From the NCBI RefSeq assembly GCF_001586775.1, contig NZ_LQXS01000003.1:372001-436000 (forward strand): a DNA stretch of 64,000 nt, written 5' to 3'. A model generated the notes under the pieces. It had not been told where the DNA came from. It worked only from the letters and a program-made list of their open reading frames with translations, and searched no databases. This stretch comes from Sphingobacterium populi (GTDB taxonomy: Bacteria; Bacteroidota; Bacteroidia; Sphingobacteriales; Sphingobacteriaceae). Shown piece by piece: positions 1 through 9,459 of the stretch. The first letter of the stretch is position 1. Each line of letters starts with the position of its first letter. The position numbers were made by a program, and so were the translations under genes.

Positions 1-426
1 AACACGACAAAAAGTGTTGATTTTAATTTCAGCCTGAACCCAGGTTGGAGAAAGATGTCCTCTTCATTACAACCCGAATTCAACAGTTCTGGCTTTACCA
101 TGTCGAGCAACTTATGGTTCAAAGTATTTTTACCACTAAAAATCCAAGTTTATGGTACCGCAGCACACACCTACGAAGCTGCAACAGAAGCTTTCGATGA
201 GAACTTTACTCGCTTGATTTTTACACCTGGTATTTCCAAAAGGTTCCTAAAAAATGAATCTTTAACCGCAGAGCTCTATGTGAATGATGTTTTCAATCAA
301 AATATTGGATTTACACGCTTCCAGCAAGCAGGTATGATTTCCCAACAGCGCTATAATACTATTTCAAGGTATTTTATGTTCAAAGTAAGTTGGGATTTCA
401 GTGTAATGGGAGGGGTTAGTAATTAG
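1..426 (+). CDS. Outer-membrane beta-barrel protein, C-terminal end (partial)
   Basis: The reading frame is already open at base 1 and ends at the TAG at 424-426, so only about the last 141 residues are present. The segment alternates polar and hydrophobic residues, is rich in aromatics, and ends in a short strand with FKVSWDFSV a few residues before the stop, which looks like the final strands of a large outer-membrane barrel. The next gene, 30 bases on, encodes a GLPGLI protein. In Bacteroidota that family commonly follows a TonB-receptor-like outer membrane beta-barrel protein, which supports the call. The substrate cannot be told from this fragment. Confidence 0.7.
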   Translation, partial: NTTKSVDFNFSLNPGWRKMSSSLQPEFNSSGFTMSSNLWFKVFLPLKIQVYGTAAHTYEAATEAFDENFTRLIFTPGISKRFLKNESLTAELYVNDVFNQNIGFTRFQQAGMISQQRYNTISRYFMFKVSWDFSVMGGVSN

Positions 427-456
427 TAATTAAGTAAAGTTAGATATAACTATAAC

Positions 457-1242
457 ATGAAAAATATAATACAATTGATCGTTTTAATCGTCTGTTTGCC
501 TGTTTTCGTGCAAGCGCAGTACGCCTACTTTCCGCAAGAGGGCGTGGTCACTTTCGATAAAACGATTCACATCAAGAATTTGTTAAGACGGCATGTAAAC
601 TCGCTCAAAGAAGGAGATTTTCAGCGTCGTTATATTGAGGAGTTAATTCCGAAGGTGAATGAAACCGTAGTGCTGAAGAAAAAACTCTCTTTTAGTGGTA
701 GCGAAGCAAATTGGGAACCTATTAAAGAAACCTTGGACCCAATTGTCACCAATCTACTCAATATGGGTATACTCGACTATCAGAATGTCGGATATCAAAA
801 TCTGAAAACTAAAGAATCGCAGTCTTATTTCGATATGGCGGGTTCCAGCATTCTTCTCAAAGATTCATTGTTAAACGTCAAATGGAAGATCACAGACGAA
901 TACCGAGAAATCGCTGGATATTCTTGCCGCCGTGCCAACGGTGTCGTGCTGGATTCGGTGTACGTTGTTGCATTTTATACCGATCAGATTCCTTTGCCTA
1001 CAGGTCCGAGTGCAGTACATAGTTTGCCAGGAATGATATTAGGACTAGTAGTTCCAGAGCAACACTATAATATTTATGCTACCAAAGTTGATTTCTCGTC
1101 GCCAGTAATAAAGGCTAACGTAGGCCCGAAACGTGCTACAGCAATGACCCGGCGCGAGATGGAAGCTAAATTGCGAGAAACACTTGGCGATTGGTTGGGG
1201 GAGAAACAAATTAATCTGATACTTGCAGCTATTCAGATTTAG
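457..1242 (+). CDS. GLPGLI family secreted protein
   Basis: A 261-residue exported protein. Residues 1-20 form a signal peptide (basic start, hydrophobic core, cleavage near VQAQ). The family signature appears as SLPGMILGL at about residues 189-197, a close variant of the GLPGLIL motif that names this Bacteroidota family. The remainder is predicted beta-rich. Biochemical function is not established for the family; its members often sit behind an outer-membrane beta-barrel gene, as here, so a role with that protein at the cell surface is an inference. It shares a hairpin terminator with convergent ilvE. Confidence 0.85.
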   Translation: MKNIIQLIVLIVCLPVFVQAQYAYFPQEGVVTFDKTIHIKNLLRRHVNSLKEGDFQRRYIEELIPKVNETVVLKKKLSFSGSEANWEPIKETLDPIVTNLLNMGILDYQNVGYQNLKTKESQSYFDMAGSSILLKDSLLNVKWKITDEYREIAGYSCRRANGVVLDSVYVVAFYTDQIPLPTGPSAVHSLPGMILGLVVPEQHYNIYATKVDFSSPVIKANVGPKRATAMTRREMEAKLRETLGDWLGEKQINLILAAIQI

Positions 1243-1260
1243 CGAAATACGATAACAGAT

Positions 1261-1310
1261 ATACAACAAGAACGCTCCTCTTTTCATAAAGAGGAGCGTT
1301 CTTGTTGTAT
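1261..1310. terminator. Bidirectional hairpin terminator
   Basis: A perfect inverted repeat with 23-base arms (1261-1283 and 1288-1310) and a 4-base loop (TCAT). It lies between the convergent GLPGLI and ilvE genes. The A/T-rich outer arms give a U-rich run in either direction, so it can stop transcription from both sides. Confidence 0.85.
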
Positions 1311-1325
1311 CGTAACTCAGGCCAG

Positions 1326-2384
1326 TTACACGATGAAATTCCATCCGTATGGATCTTCAATCTTTCCATAGCGGAGATCGTTCAAGTATTGAAACACTTT
1401 GTTAGAAAATTCCCTTGTTTCTACCGCCGGCAATTCATAATTCTTGCCTTCGTACCCGATTTTAGAAATATGTGTAATGGTTGCAGCGGTACCCGCAGCG
1501 AATGCTTCGGTTACTTGTCCGGATTCAATTCCTTGAATCAATTCTTCTACCGATACTTTGCGCTGTTCTGTCTTCAATCCCCAAGCATCTGCTAGCTCAA
1601 TGATCGTACGACGGGTAACACCATGTAGAATGGTGTCGCCGTGCGGCGTAATGATGGTATCACCAATACGGAAAAGTAAATTTGCGGTGCCTGCTTCTTC
1701 GATATATTTATGATCGCGGGCATCTGTCCACATCACCTGGTCATAACCTTCTTTGTGCGCCAATTCTGTCGGGTACAATGCCAGTGCATAGTTTCCTGCA
1801 TTCTTAGAAAAACCAACACCGCCATCGGCCGCGCGCGTATAGTGCGTTTCTACTTTCAAACTAATTGGCTTGCTATAGTAAGCGCCAACAGGTCCTGTAA
1901 TGATTATAAATTTGTAAGAATCCGATGGATGGACGCCCAGTGCCGCCTCTGTAGCAAACATGAACGGGCGAATGTATAGCGAAGCACCATCTTTATTTGG
2001 CACCCAATTTTGATCTACCGCTAATAATTGTTTTAAGCCATCCAAAAAGATTTCTTTTGGCACCTCTGGCATTTGCAAACGTGCGGCCGATTTATTGAAC
2101 CGTTCCCAATTCTTGTCCGGTCTGAAAATGCTAACTCGGCCATCATTCAGTTTGTATGCTTTTATACCTTCAAAGATGGATTGGCCGTAATGAAGTGCCG
2201 ACATCGAAGGGCTGATTGAGATATCACCATAAGGCACGATACTCACCTCATTCCAAGTACCGTTGCTATATTCCGCGACGAGCATATGGTCGGATAAAAT
2301 CTTGCCGAAAACCAAATTATCAAAATCAACGGCATTTAACCTTGATTGTTGTGTTTGCTCTATACGAATATTTGTGGTGCTCAT
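1326..2384 (-). CDS. ilvE: Branched-chain amino acid aminotransferase
   Basis: PLP-dependent fold-type IV aminotransferase that interconverts valine, leucine and isoleucine with their 2-oxo acids, the last step of branched-chain amino acid synthesis and the first of breakdown; cytosolic. The SKNAGNYALAL segment carries the expected PLP-binding lysine, followed by DQVMWTDA and EEAGTANLLF, both typical of the family. I chose the ATG at 2384 (MSTTNIRIEQ), giving 352 residues; an in-frame ATG 13 codons upstream at 2423 starts with sequence unlike the family. It stands alone, without other ilv genes nearby. Confidence 0.93.
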   Translation of the reverse strand: MSTTNIRIEQTQQSRLNAVDFDNLVFGKILSDHMLVAEYSNGTWNEVSIVPYGDISISPSMSALHYGQSIFEGIKAYKLNDGRVSIFRPDKNWERFNKSAARLQMPEVPKEIFLDGLKQLLAVDQNWVPNKDGASLYIRPFMFATEAALGVHPSDSYKFIIITGPVGAYYSKPISLKVETHYTRAADGGVGFSKNAGNYALALYPTELAHKEGYDQVMWTDARDHKYIEEAGTANLLFRIGDTIITPHGDTILHGVTRRTIIELADAWGLKTEQRKVSVEELIQGIESGQVTEAFAAGTAATITHISKIGYEGKNYELPAVETREFSNKVFQYLNDLRYGKIEDPYGWNFIV

Positions 2385-2481
2385 AACTAAATTATTTTTA
2401 CTGAAAGGCTGCAATTTAGGCAAAAAAAATATATGGAACTATTTCTTTTTCGTTGTGTATAATGTTTAATCAATAAATTTA

Positions 2482-2512
2482 TTGTAATTGGGATAAAATT
2501 AGCGTATCTTTG
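2482..2512 (+). promoter_or_regulatory. Consensus Bacteroidota promoter without an obvious gene
   Basis: TTG at 2482-2484 and TATCTTTG at 2505-2512, separated by 20 bases. This is the same geometry as the tRNA promoter at 10353-10383 and the one at 52331-52361. It points into the gap before the end of the convergent GH3-type gene, so the start site would be near 2517 and no normal gene lies downstream. Candidate short ORFs are 2530-2622 (30 codons, basic) and 2568-2687 (39 codons). Confidence 0.6.
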
Positions 2513-2567
2513 TAGCAGATTCGAACATTATGCGTTTAATAAGTGAGAATCATACATATAAATCAGG

Positions 2568-2687
2568 ATGGACACTACGCAAATGCTTCAAAAAGAGGAT
2601 ACTAAACGGGAAAATGAGGTGAATATGATTCAGTTTATTGCTGGATATTTCGTGTATCTTTACAAAGTTGCGGTCCGCCCCAATTGA
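2568..2687 (+). CDS. Possible small protein (39 aa)
   Basis: A short ORF starting MDTTQMLQKED, with a more hydrophobic second half (MIQFIAGYFVYLYKVAV), downstream of the promoter at 2482-2512. It overlaps the last bases of the convergent GH3-type gene. A competing ORF in another frame begins at 2530, closer to the promoter. I recognise neither; the transcript could equally be a non-coding or antisense RNA. Confidence 0.2.
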   Translation: MDTTQMLQKEDTKRENEVNMIQFIAGYFVYLYKVAVRPN

Positions 2688-4204
2688 TCAATTATTCCAA
2701 TTTCTGCTAAGAGCGGTTCTAAATATGTTCTATCATTCGCTAAGCGAGGAACTTTATTTTGGCCACCAAGCTTCCCTCTAGATTTCATCCAGCGATAAAA
2801 GGTGTTTTCTGGTGCATTATGCACGATAGGAAAAGTTAATGCCATATCTTTATGTCGTTTAGCATCATAGTCCGAATTTATCTCCTGAAGTTTGGTATCT
2901 AAGATTTCACAAAATTTTTGGAATGAGTTGGGTTGTTGAACGAATTCAATTATCCATTCGTGTGCTCCAGCCTTGCCATTATCAAAATATACAGGCCCGG
3001 CTGTATAATCTTTAACAGTTGCGCCCGTAGCGACACTTGCCGCTAGAATCGCTTGATCGGCATTATCTACAATTAATTCTTCACCAAAGGTATTGATATA
3101 CGCTGTGGTGCGGCCTGAAATCTGAAATCGATAGGGCGATAGTGAAGTAAATTTAATGGTGTCACCAATCATATAGCGCCACAATCCAGCATTGGTAGAT
3201 ATGATTAAAGCATAGTTTTTGCCGAGTTCTACTTCGCCCAAAGCATACGTTTTGGGATTGGACTCCGCTATATTCTCCATTGGCAGAAATTCGTAATAAA
3301 TTCCGTAATCTAGCATTAACAAAAGATCTTCCGAATCAGACTGGTCTTGGATGCCAAAGTATCCTTCAGAAGCATTATAATTCTCAAGATAATACATCTC
3401 TGCCGACGGTATCAACCGTTTGAACTCTTCGCGATATGGCTTAAAGCTCACGCCGCCATGGCCATAAAATTCCAAGTTGGGCCACACTTCCAGTAGATTT
3501 TGCTTTCCTGTTATTTCTAAGATACGTTGCGCCATTACGAGATTCCAGGTCGGTACACCGGCAAGGCTGGTCACGTCCTCTGCTATTGTGATACGCGCAA
3601 TCTGATCGATTTTGTCTTCAAAATTAGGGTTTAGTGTCACCTCCAAAGTAGGTGTACGCTTAAACTCTGCCCAGAATGGTAAATTGCGAATCAATATGGA
3701 CGACAAATCACCTGAGTAAGAATCGCTGCTGAAATTATTGAACTGGGAAGATCCACCAATGACAACCGATTTGCCTGTGAATACCTGATTATCAGGCTTA
3801 TTGTGACAGTAGATGGACAGCATGTCTTTGCCGCCTTGATAATGACATTCTTCTAAAGCCTCACGACTAACTGGAATAAATTTGCTTCGGTCGGCTGTGG
3901 TACCAGATGATTTTGCAAACCATTTGATATCAGAGGGCCACAAGATATTTTGCTCGCCTTTTATCATGCGATCTACATATCCCTTGATCGAATCGTACGA
4001 CTGTATGGGTACTCGATCTTTAAAATCCTCGACCGAAAAAATGCTTTTATAGTCGTACTGTTTGCCCCATTCTGTCGCTTCTGCCGTAGATATCAGACTT
4101 TGAAACCATTCCTCTTGCACGTCGTGGGGATATTTCATGAAAAGCTCAATTTGATGAATTCGCTTTTTCATAAACCACGTGAATAAAGAGTTGAGAATGG
4201 CCAT
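2660..4204 (-). CDS. GH3 auxin-responsive-promoter family protein (acyl-adenylating enzyme)
   Basis: A 514-residue protein of the GH3 fold within the adenylate-forming superfamily. In plants GH3 enzymes activate a carboxylic acid with ATP and join it to an amino acid; the bacterial substrate is unknown. Supporting segments are FAKSSGTTADRSKFIPVS near residues 90-110 (phosphate-loop motif), YNASEGYFG, and LWRYMIGDTIKF, all characteristic. The length fits the family. The start MAILNSLFTW is the usual beginning for Bacteroidota members. lptB lies just upstream on the same strand (34 bases), so the two may be co-transcribed. The bacterial role is not inferred further. Confidence 0.88.
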   Translation of the reverse strand: MAILNSLFTWFMKKRIHQIELFMKYPHDVQEEWFQSLISTAEATEWGKQYDYKSIFSVEDFKDRVPIQSYDSIKGYVDRMIKGEQNILWPSDIKWFAKSSGTTADRSKFIPVSREALEECHYQGGKDMLSIYCHNKPDNQVFTGKSVVIGGSSQFNNFSSDSYSGDLSSILIRNLPFWAEFKRTPTLEVTLNPNFEDKIDQIARITIAEDVTSLAGVPTWNLVMAQRILEITGKQNLLEVWPNLEFYGHGGVSFKPYREEFKRLIPSAEMYYLENYNASEGYFGIQDQSDSEDLLLMLDYGIYYEFLPMENIAESNPKTYALGEVELGKNYALIISTNAGLWRYMIGDTIKFTSLSPYRFQISGRTTAYINTFGEELIVDNADQAILAASVATGATVKDYTAGPVYFDNGKAGAHEWIIEFVQQPNSFQKFCEILDTKLQEINSDYDAKRHKDMALTFPIVHNAPENTFYRWMKSRGKLGGQNKVPRLANDRTYLEPLLAEIGIIDQLGRTATL

Positions 4205-4238
4205 GTGAGAGTTTATAGTTAGTTATGCAATTGCTAAT

Positions 4239-4973
4239 TTATAGTTTTTTCCTTCTCAGTTCAAAATGTCGACCCAGATAAAATTTACGAGCCAGCTCAT
4301 TGTCGGCGATCTCTTCGGGCGTGCCTGTCAGCATGATTTTTCCTTCGGTCAATAAGTAGGCGCGATCTGTGATCGAAAGTGTTTCCTGTACGTTGTGATC
4401 GGTGATCAAGATGCCGATGTTCTTTGTTTTTAGTTTGGCTACAATAGTCTGAATCTCTTCTACAGCAATCGGATCTACACCAGCAAAGGGTTCGTCAAGC
4501 AAAATGAAGCTAGGATTAGCCGCTAAAGCGCGCGCAATCTCCGTACGTCTGCGCTCCCCTCCAGAAAGTAGGTCGCCGCGGTTTTTGCGGACGCGATGTA
4601 AGCTGAATTCCGTAAGCAACTCTTCAAGTTTCTCTTTGCGTTCCTGTTTGTTGGGATAGTGGATTTCTAAAACGGCGAGGATATTGTTTTCTACCGTGAT
4701 TTTGCGGAATACCGAGGCTTCTTGAGCCAAATATCCGATTCCGCGTTGCGCACGTTGGTACATCGCATCTTTGGTAATATCTACGTCATCAAGATAGACA
4801 TGGCCATCATTGGGTTTTATCAATCCGACGATCATGTAAAAAGAGGTTGTTTTGCCGGCTCCATTAGGTCCTAGTAGACCCACAATTTCGCCCTGCTCTA
4901 CTTGAAATGACACGTCATTAACGACTGTTCGCTGCCGATATTTTTTTACAAGGTGTTCTGCTTTTAGTATCAT
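4239..4973 (-). CDS. lptB: LPS export ABC transporter ATP-binding protein LptB
   Basis: Cytoplasmic ATPase that powers movement of lipopolysaccharide from the inner membrane to the outer membrane with LptF, LptG and LptC. At 244 residues it has the usual LptB length. Visible motifs are Walker A GPNGAGKT (about 35-42), Q-loop LAQEASVF, signature LSGGERRR, Walker [14 protein letters not shown] and the switch His in ITDHNV. A TATATTTG box at 5001-4994 lies 20 bases upstream of the ATG and is a plausible -7 element. recJ ends 32 bases upstream on the same strand. Confidence 0.95.
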   Translation of the reverse strand: MILKAEHLVKKYRQRTVVNDVSFQVEQGEIVGLLGPNGAGKTTSFYMIVGLIKPNDGHVYLDDVDITKDAMYQRAQRGIGYLAQEASVFRKITVENNILAVLEIHYPNKQERKEKLEELLTEFSLHRVRKNRGDLLSGGERRRTEIARALAANPSFILLDEPFAGVDPIAVEEIQTIVAKLKTKNIGILITDHNVQETLSITDRAYLLTEGKIMLTGTPEEIADNELARKFYLGRHFELRRKKL

Positions 4974-5005
4974 GTATCCAAGTTCTTCACCTACAAATAT
5001 ATCGG

Positions 5006-6706
5006 TTAATATCGAATTGCTTTAATGTTCAGCTGCAAATTCTTCCGCGATTTCCAGGTGTTTTCTTCAATGGTGTAGCAAATATCAAACCGCTTCCCAG
5101 CATTAATAAAATCTATATGATCTGATAAGCCAAAGGCAATACAGGCGAATGGAGCGCTATCCTCTTGTACAATAGTCATCTTAATGTGATTGGCTCCTAC
5201 AATATGCGCTTGGCCTTGTACAGTTACGCCTTTGGAGATAAACGTTGGTTGCTCATTCTGGGGTCCGAATGGCTCAAACTGTTTGAGTAAGCGAAAAAGC
5301 TTTGCATCGATCTCACGAAGATGAATGGGCATGTCGATGGAGATTTCTTGCGTTAGCATCTCGGGCGTGATTCGCTGTGTGACCACTTCTTCAAAGCGCT
5401 TTTGAAAAAGTGGTACGTTTTCGACGGGCATCGTCATGCCAGCAGCATATTTATGACCACCAAACTGTTCTAACAAATCGCTACAGGATTCCAGCGCCTG
5501 ATACAAATCGAATCCCAAAACCGAACGCGCAGAACCGGCTACATGGCCATTCGTATGTGTTAAGATGATGGTAGGTCGGTAATACTTCTCGGTAAGGCGT
5601 GATGCTACGATACCAATCACACCTTTGTGCCAGTCGGCTTTGTATAACACCGTTGAATTGCGCTTTTGCAAAGTTTCATCTTGCTCAATAAGTGCCATAG
5701 CTTCTTCTGTAATGCGAAGGTCTACGTCCTTACGTTCATTATTTTGAAGATTTACCTTTTCAGAAAATACCAACGCGTCTGCGACCGATTTGGAAGTGAG
5801 TAGCTTTACGGCATCTTTGGCATGCTCGATACGGCCAGCTGCATTGATGCGAGGCCCAATCTGGAACACGATATCATTGACCGTGAAAAAATCCTTGCGA
5901 TTATTGGATAATTCAATCAACGCCCGAAGCCCAAAGGAGGGATTGCTGTTCAATTTCTGCAAGCCAAAGTGGCAGAGCAAGCGATTTTCGCCGGTGATTG
6001 GTACAATGTCTGATGCAATGCTTACGGCGACCAAATCTAGGTATTGATAAGCCTGTTCCATATCCATATCATTCGACAGGATAAAGGCTTGTATAATTTT
6101 AAATCCAATGCCACATCCCGAAAGCTCTTTGTATGGATAATGGCAATCTACTCGCTTAGGGTCGAGTACTGCTAATGCTTCTGGAATGGTATCACCCGGC
6201 AAATGGTGATCACCGATAATGAAATCAATACCTTTCGCTTTGGCATAAGCTACTTTGTCGATTTCTTTAATGCCACAATCCAAAGCGATGATTAGCGTAT
6301 AGCCATGCTCTTGCGCATAATCTATTCCTTGGTAAGAAATACCATAACCTTCCGCATAACGATCAGGAATATAATATTCCAGTCCAGTGTGAAATTGATG
6401 TAAAAAAGTATAGACAATTGATACAGCCGTGGTGCCATCTACGTCATAATCCCCGTAGACCAAAATTTTTTCTTTGTTGGTAATCGCTTGCGTGATGCGT
6501 GCAATTGCTACGTCCATGTCTTTCATGAGAAAAGGATCATGAAGATAGGAAAGCGAAGGCCTGAAAAACTCCCGTGCCGCAGCGAATGTTTCGATATTGC
6601 GGTGTGCTAAAAGGTTGGCAACTACGTCACTTACTCCGAGTTCATCGCGTAAATGGCGGGTCGTTGCCGCATTATTTTTAGGTTTTAGTAACCACCTTTT
6701 TTGCAT
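5006..6706 (-). CDS. recJ: Single-stranded-DNA-specific exonuclease RecJ
   Basis: 5'-3' exonuclease acting on single-stranded DNA in recombinational, mismatch and base-excision repair. The DHH-family motifs are clear: [11 protein letters not shown] near residues 83-93 (motif I, DxDxDG) and IGDHHLPGD (the DHH motif). The DHHA1 region follows with GGHKYAAGM, and an OB-fold-like C-terminus with HIKMTI. The 566 residues match the standard length. The start MQKRWLLKP is typical for Bacteroidota RecJ. Confidence 0.95.
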   Translation of the reverse strand: MQKRWLLKPKNNAATTRHLRDELGVSDVVANLLAHRNIETFAAAREFFRPSLSYLHDPFLMKDMDVAIARITQAITNKEKILVYGDYDVDGTTAVSIVYTFLHQFHTGLEYYIPDRYAEGYGISYQGIDYAQEHGYTLIIALDCGIKEIDKVAYAKAKGIDFIIGDHHLPGDTIPEALAVLDPKRVDCHYPYKELSGCGIGFKIIQAFILSNDMDMEQAYQYLDLVAVSIASDIVPITGENRLLCHFGLQKLNSNPSFGLRALIELSNNRKDFFTVNDIVFQIGPRINAAGRIEHAKDAVKLLTSKSVADALVFSEKVNLQNNERKDVDLRITEEAMALIEQDETLQKRNSTVLYKADWHKGVIGIVASRLTEKYYRPTIILTHTNGHVAGSARSVLGFDLYQALESCSDLLEQFGGHKYAAGMTMPVENVPLFQKRFEEVVTQRITPEMLTQEISIDMPIHLREIDAKLFRLLKQFEPFGPQNEQPTFISKGVTVQGQAHIVGANHIKMTIVQEDSAPFACIAFGLSDHIDFINAGKRFDICYTIEENTWKSRKNLQLNIKAIRY

Positions 6707-6820
6707 ACCTTTGCTTTGTGAAATTATGGTAAATGTACGGTTTTAAACACGTAATAGCCTAATTTCTACATCCTATACCTTTACGATGTGGTGTAAAGTA
6801 CATAGTAACAACTATATAGA

Positions 6821-7603
6821 ATGATACAAGCACATTCCCTATACGAGGGATCTTTTTCGGTAGATGCCAGTAAGGTTTTTGTTCCTTTCGATCCAGAAAA
6901 AGATGATCCCAAAGACAGACCAGCTTCTTTATTTGTGCATGTCCGCCCTTTTCTGGTTAGTACAAGCCATGGTTTGGTTGTGATCGACGCCGGTTTGGGC
7001 GAGCGCACGACAGATGATGAACTATTGATTCATCGTAATATCAAGCAATTGGGTTTCGATCCGGCAGATGTTAAATATGTATTGATGTCTCATTTGCACA
7101 AAGATCATATGGGCGGTGTCGTCGATGTGAAAGATGGATCTACACGCATCACCTTTCCAAATGCTGAATATGTAGTACAGGAAAAAGAATGGGAGTCGGC
7201 CTTCAGTACCGAATCTGCCTCGTATCGCAAAGATCTATTCAATGCGTTGCAGCGTAGCGGCAACTTGATGTTGGTAGATGGAGATGGCGAACTCAATGAC
7301 GAGATTTCTTATGAATTGACCGGCGGACACTCCGAATTCCATCAGGTTTTTCATATTAAAACAGGGGGCGAACATTATTTCTTTGGGGGTGATGTGCTTT
7401 CCGAGCCAGGTGAGATCTTTCGTAACTTTGTGGCCAAATATGATTTTGACGGCAAGAAATCACGGGATTTGCGTGCCGGTTATTGGGAAGAGGGAGCGCC
7501 AGCCGGTTGGCTATTTTTGTTTTACCATTCCAAAACGATACAAATTGGTCGCCCAGAACAAAAAGAAGATGGCACTTTCAAATTGATTGAAGTTGCAGAA
7601 TAA
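6821..7603 (+). CDS. MBL-fold metallo-hydrolase
   Basis: A 260-residue metallo-beta-lactamase-fold protein, probably cytoplasmic since no signal peptide is seen. The metal-binding motif is HLHKDH at about residues 92-97; later ligands are plausible in TGGHSEFHQ (His), YFFGGDV (Asp) and LFLFYHSK (His). Substrate cannot be assigned; members hydrolyse lactones, thioesters and phosphodiesters among others. It lies 45 bases before the antiporter regulatory gene on the same strand, so co-transcription is possible without implying shared function. A TACCTTTG box at 6706-6713 is a weak candidate promoter. Confidence 0.82.
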   Translation: MIQAHSLYEGSFSVDASKVFVPFDPEKDDPKDRPASLFVHVRPFLVSTSHGLVVIDAGLGERTTDDELLIHRNIKQLGFDPADVKYVLMSHLHKDHMGGVVDVKDGSTRITFPNAEYVVQEKEWESAFSTESASYRKDLFNALQRSGNLMLVDGDGELNDEISYELTGGHSEFHQVFHIKTGGEHYFFGGDVLSEPGEIFRNFVAKYDFDGKKSRDLRAGYWEEGAPAGWLFLFYHSKTIQIGRPEQKEDGTFKLIEVAE

Positions 7604-7648
7604 CAGTACATTTGTCAAAAATATTATATCATTAAAAGGAAGTAAATC

Positions 7649-8131
7649 ATGTCGACAGTTAGAGAAAGCGATTTGATAGGAATCGGGAAGAAGTACGAAA
7701 TAGATACGGATGCCGGAGACCAGATGGTAGTGGTTATTCACGATGATGGTCGTAGAGAACTGTACCGTCATGAGCGTTCAGATCATGAAACACATTGTGT
7801 GATGACACTTTCCGATGAGGAATCTCGTCATGTAGCGGGTATTTTGGGCGGACTTTCGTACAAACCCAAAGCTTTGGAAACTATTGAAGTGGCCTTAGAC
7901 GATTTGCGTATCGAATGGCACAAGGTAGGAGAGTCCAACGATGGCGTGGAGAATAAAAGTATTGGCGAATTGGGCGTTCGCCAAAAAACGGGTGCATCGA
8001 TCATCGCGGCCATCAAAGATGACGAGACGATCATCAATCCGGGCCCAGATTATATCATCACTAGCGGTACGACTTTGGTGATTGCTGGGAAAAGAAATAA
8101 TATCAAATTGCTAAAAGAAATTTTGCTGTAA
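7649..8131 (+). CDS. KhtT-like regulatory subunit of a cation:proton antiporter (TrkA-C domain)
   Basis: A 160-residue soluble protein whose second half (about residues 85-160) is a TrkA-C/RCK-C domain, ending PGPDYIITSGTTLVIAGKRNNI, the usual ligand-binding beta-rich fold that gates monovalent-cation transporters. The N-terminal half resembles KhtT of Bacillus, which with KhtU forms a K+/H+ antiporter. The gene next to it, 14 bases downstream, is the matching membrane subunit. A Shine-Dalgarno-like AAGGAAG precedes the ATG, which is unusual among genes here. It probably senses a nucleotide or cation and controls cation efflux; the ligand is unknown. Confidence 0.83.
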   Translation: MSTVRESDLIGIGKKYEIDTDAGDQMVVVIHDDGRRELYRHERSDHETHCVMTLSDEESRHVAGILGGLSYKPKALETIEVALDDLRIEWHKVGESNDGVENKSIGELGVRQKTGASIIAAIKDDETIINPGPDYIITSGTTLVIAGKRNNIKLLKEILL

Positions 8132-8145
8132 CCTAACTTGTTTTC

Positions 8146-9405
8146 ATGCTGAGTCATACTTTAATATTAGAAATCGGGATTGCTGTTTTATTGGTGGCGT
8201 TAGTTGGTTTGCTGGCTAATAAGCTTCGATTTTCGGTTATTCCATTTTTTATATTAATCGGTATGGTGCTAGGGCAGCATGCACCAACATTTGGAGCGGT
8301 AGATCTCACTTTTGCGGAAAGTAAGCCATTCATTGACTTTATGGGTCGTTTGGGGGTGTTGTTTCTGCTGTTTTATCTTGGGCTTGAGTTTTCCGTAGGG
8401 CGACTCATGAAGTCGGGTAAATCCATCGTTTCTGGTGGTTTGTTTTATGTGTTGCTCAATTTCTTTTCTGGCCTTTTTATCGGTTGGATGATGGAGTTGC
8501 CTTTCAAAGAGATGATGGTGCTTTGTGGGATAATGACCAGTTCGTCAACAGCGATCGTGGCCAAAGTACTGACTGATCTTAAGCGTACGGCCAATCCGGA
8601 AACGGAAGTTATTATGGGCATGATTATGTTCGATGATTTATTCATCGCGATGCATATTTCTTTCTTATCGGGATTAATCCTTACGGGGTCTACTTCTTTT
8701 CTGGCTGTGGCAGGTACATCGGCATTGGCACTGACATTTATCCTGACTTTCTTGGTGCTAGGGCGCAAGTTGGTGCCTGCAATAGATAGGGTTTTGCAGG
8801 ACAAAACTTCAGAACTATTCGTACTGATTATTTTTAGCTTGCTGTTTGTGATCGCTGGTTTTTCGGAGACGATTCATGTGGCCGAAGCTATCGGCGCATT
8901 GATGGCCGGTTTGGTATTGGCCGATTCGAAGTACATCAAAAAAATTGAAGGAATGGTGCTTCCATATAAGGATTTTTTTGGGGCGATGTTCTTCTTCAGT
9001 TTCGGATTATCTATTGATATGTACTCCCTAGGAGGTGCCGTAGGCTGGGGCGCGTTAGCGGCCTTTATCACCGTGATGGTTAATGTGGCCTCTGGATATT
9101 TTGCCACTAAATTTTCCGGGTTGAAACCGCGGAATGCCGTAGATATTGGTTTTACTTTATCGGCTAGAGGCGAGTTTTCCATTATCATGGCCAACATTGG
9201 CAAAGCGGGAGGTTTATTGCCCGTCGTGCAATCATTCGTCGTAGTTTACGTCTTACTGTTGTCCATTATCTCGCCTTTGCTTACGAAGGAATCAAAAAAT
9301 ATCTGGAATGCGCTGAGCGGTTCATCAAAAGAAGTTAAACCTGTTCGGAAGAAGCTAAGTGACCTGGAAGCGCTTTCTGAACTAAATAGAAACGCGCAAT
9401 CATAA
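8146..9405 (+). CDS. KhtU-like cation:proton antiporter (CPA2 family)
   Basis: A 419-residue integral membrane protein with about 12 hydrophobic helices from residue 5 to 385, of the CPA2 monovalent cation/proton antiporter family. The core segments GVLFLLFYLGLEFS and TSSSTAIVAKVL are typical, and the DD pair in MFDDLFIAM is near the usual ion-binding helix. With the TrkA-C protein just upstream it should form a two-subunit K+(Na+)/H+ efflux system. The stop codon lies inside the shared terminator hairpin facing era. Confidence 0.88.
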   Translation: MLSHTLILEIGIAVLLVALVGLLANKLRFSVIPFFILIGMVLGQHAPTFGAVDLTFAESKPFIDFMGRLGVLFLLFYLGLEFSVGRLMKSGKSIVSGGLFYVLLNFFSGLFIGWMMELPFKEMMVLCGIMTSSSTAIVAKVLTDLKRTANPETEVIMGMIMFDDLFIAMHISFLSGLILTGSTSFLAVAGTSALALTFILTFLVLGRKLVPAIDRVLQDKTSELFVLIIFSLLFVIAGFSETIHVAEAIGALMAGLVLADSKYIKKIEGMVLPYKDFFGAMFFFSFGLSIDMYSLGGAVGWGALAAFITVMVNVASGYFATKFSGLKPRNAVDIGFTLSARGEFSIIMANIGKAGGLLPVVQSFVVVYVLLLSIISPLLTKESKNIWNALSGSSKEVKPVRKKLSDLEALSELNRNAQS

Positions 9406-9432
9406 AGCATATAGCATGCTATGATTGCGCGT
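9392..9432. terminator. Bidirectional hairpin terminator overlapping the antiporter stop
   Basis: Arms of 13 bases (9392-9404 and 9420-9432, ACGCGCAATCATA and its complement) with an inner GCAT/ATGC extension. The left arm contains the end of the antiporter gene. It separates that gene from convergent era. Confidence 0.7.
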
Positions 9433-9459
9433 GCAGAGCAAATACTATTGTACTGCTTA

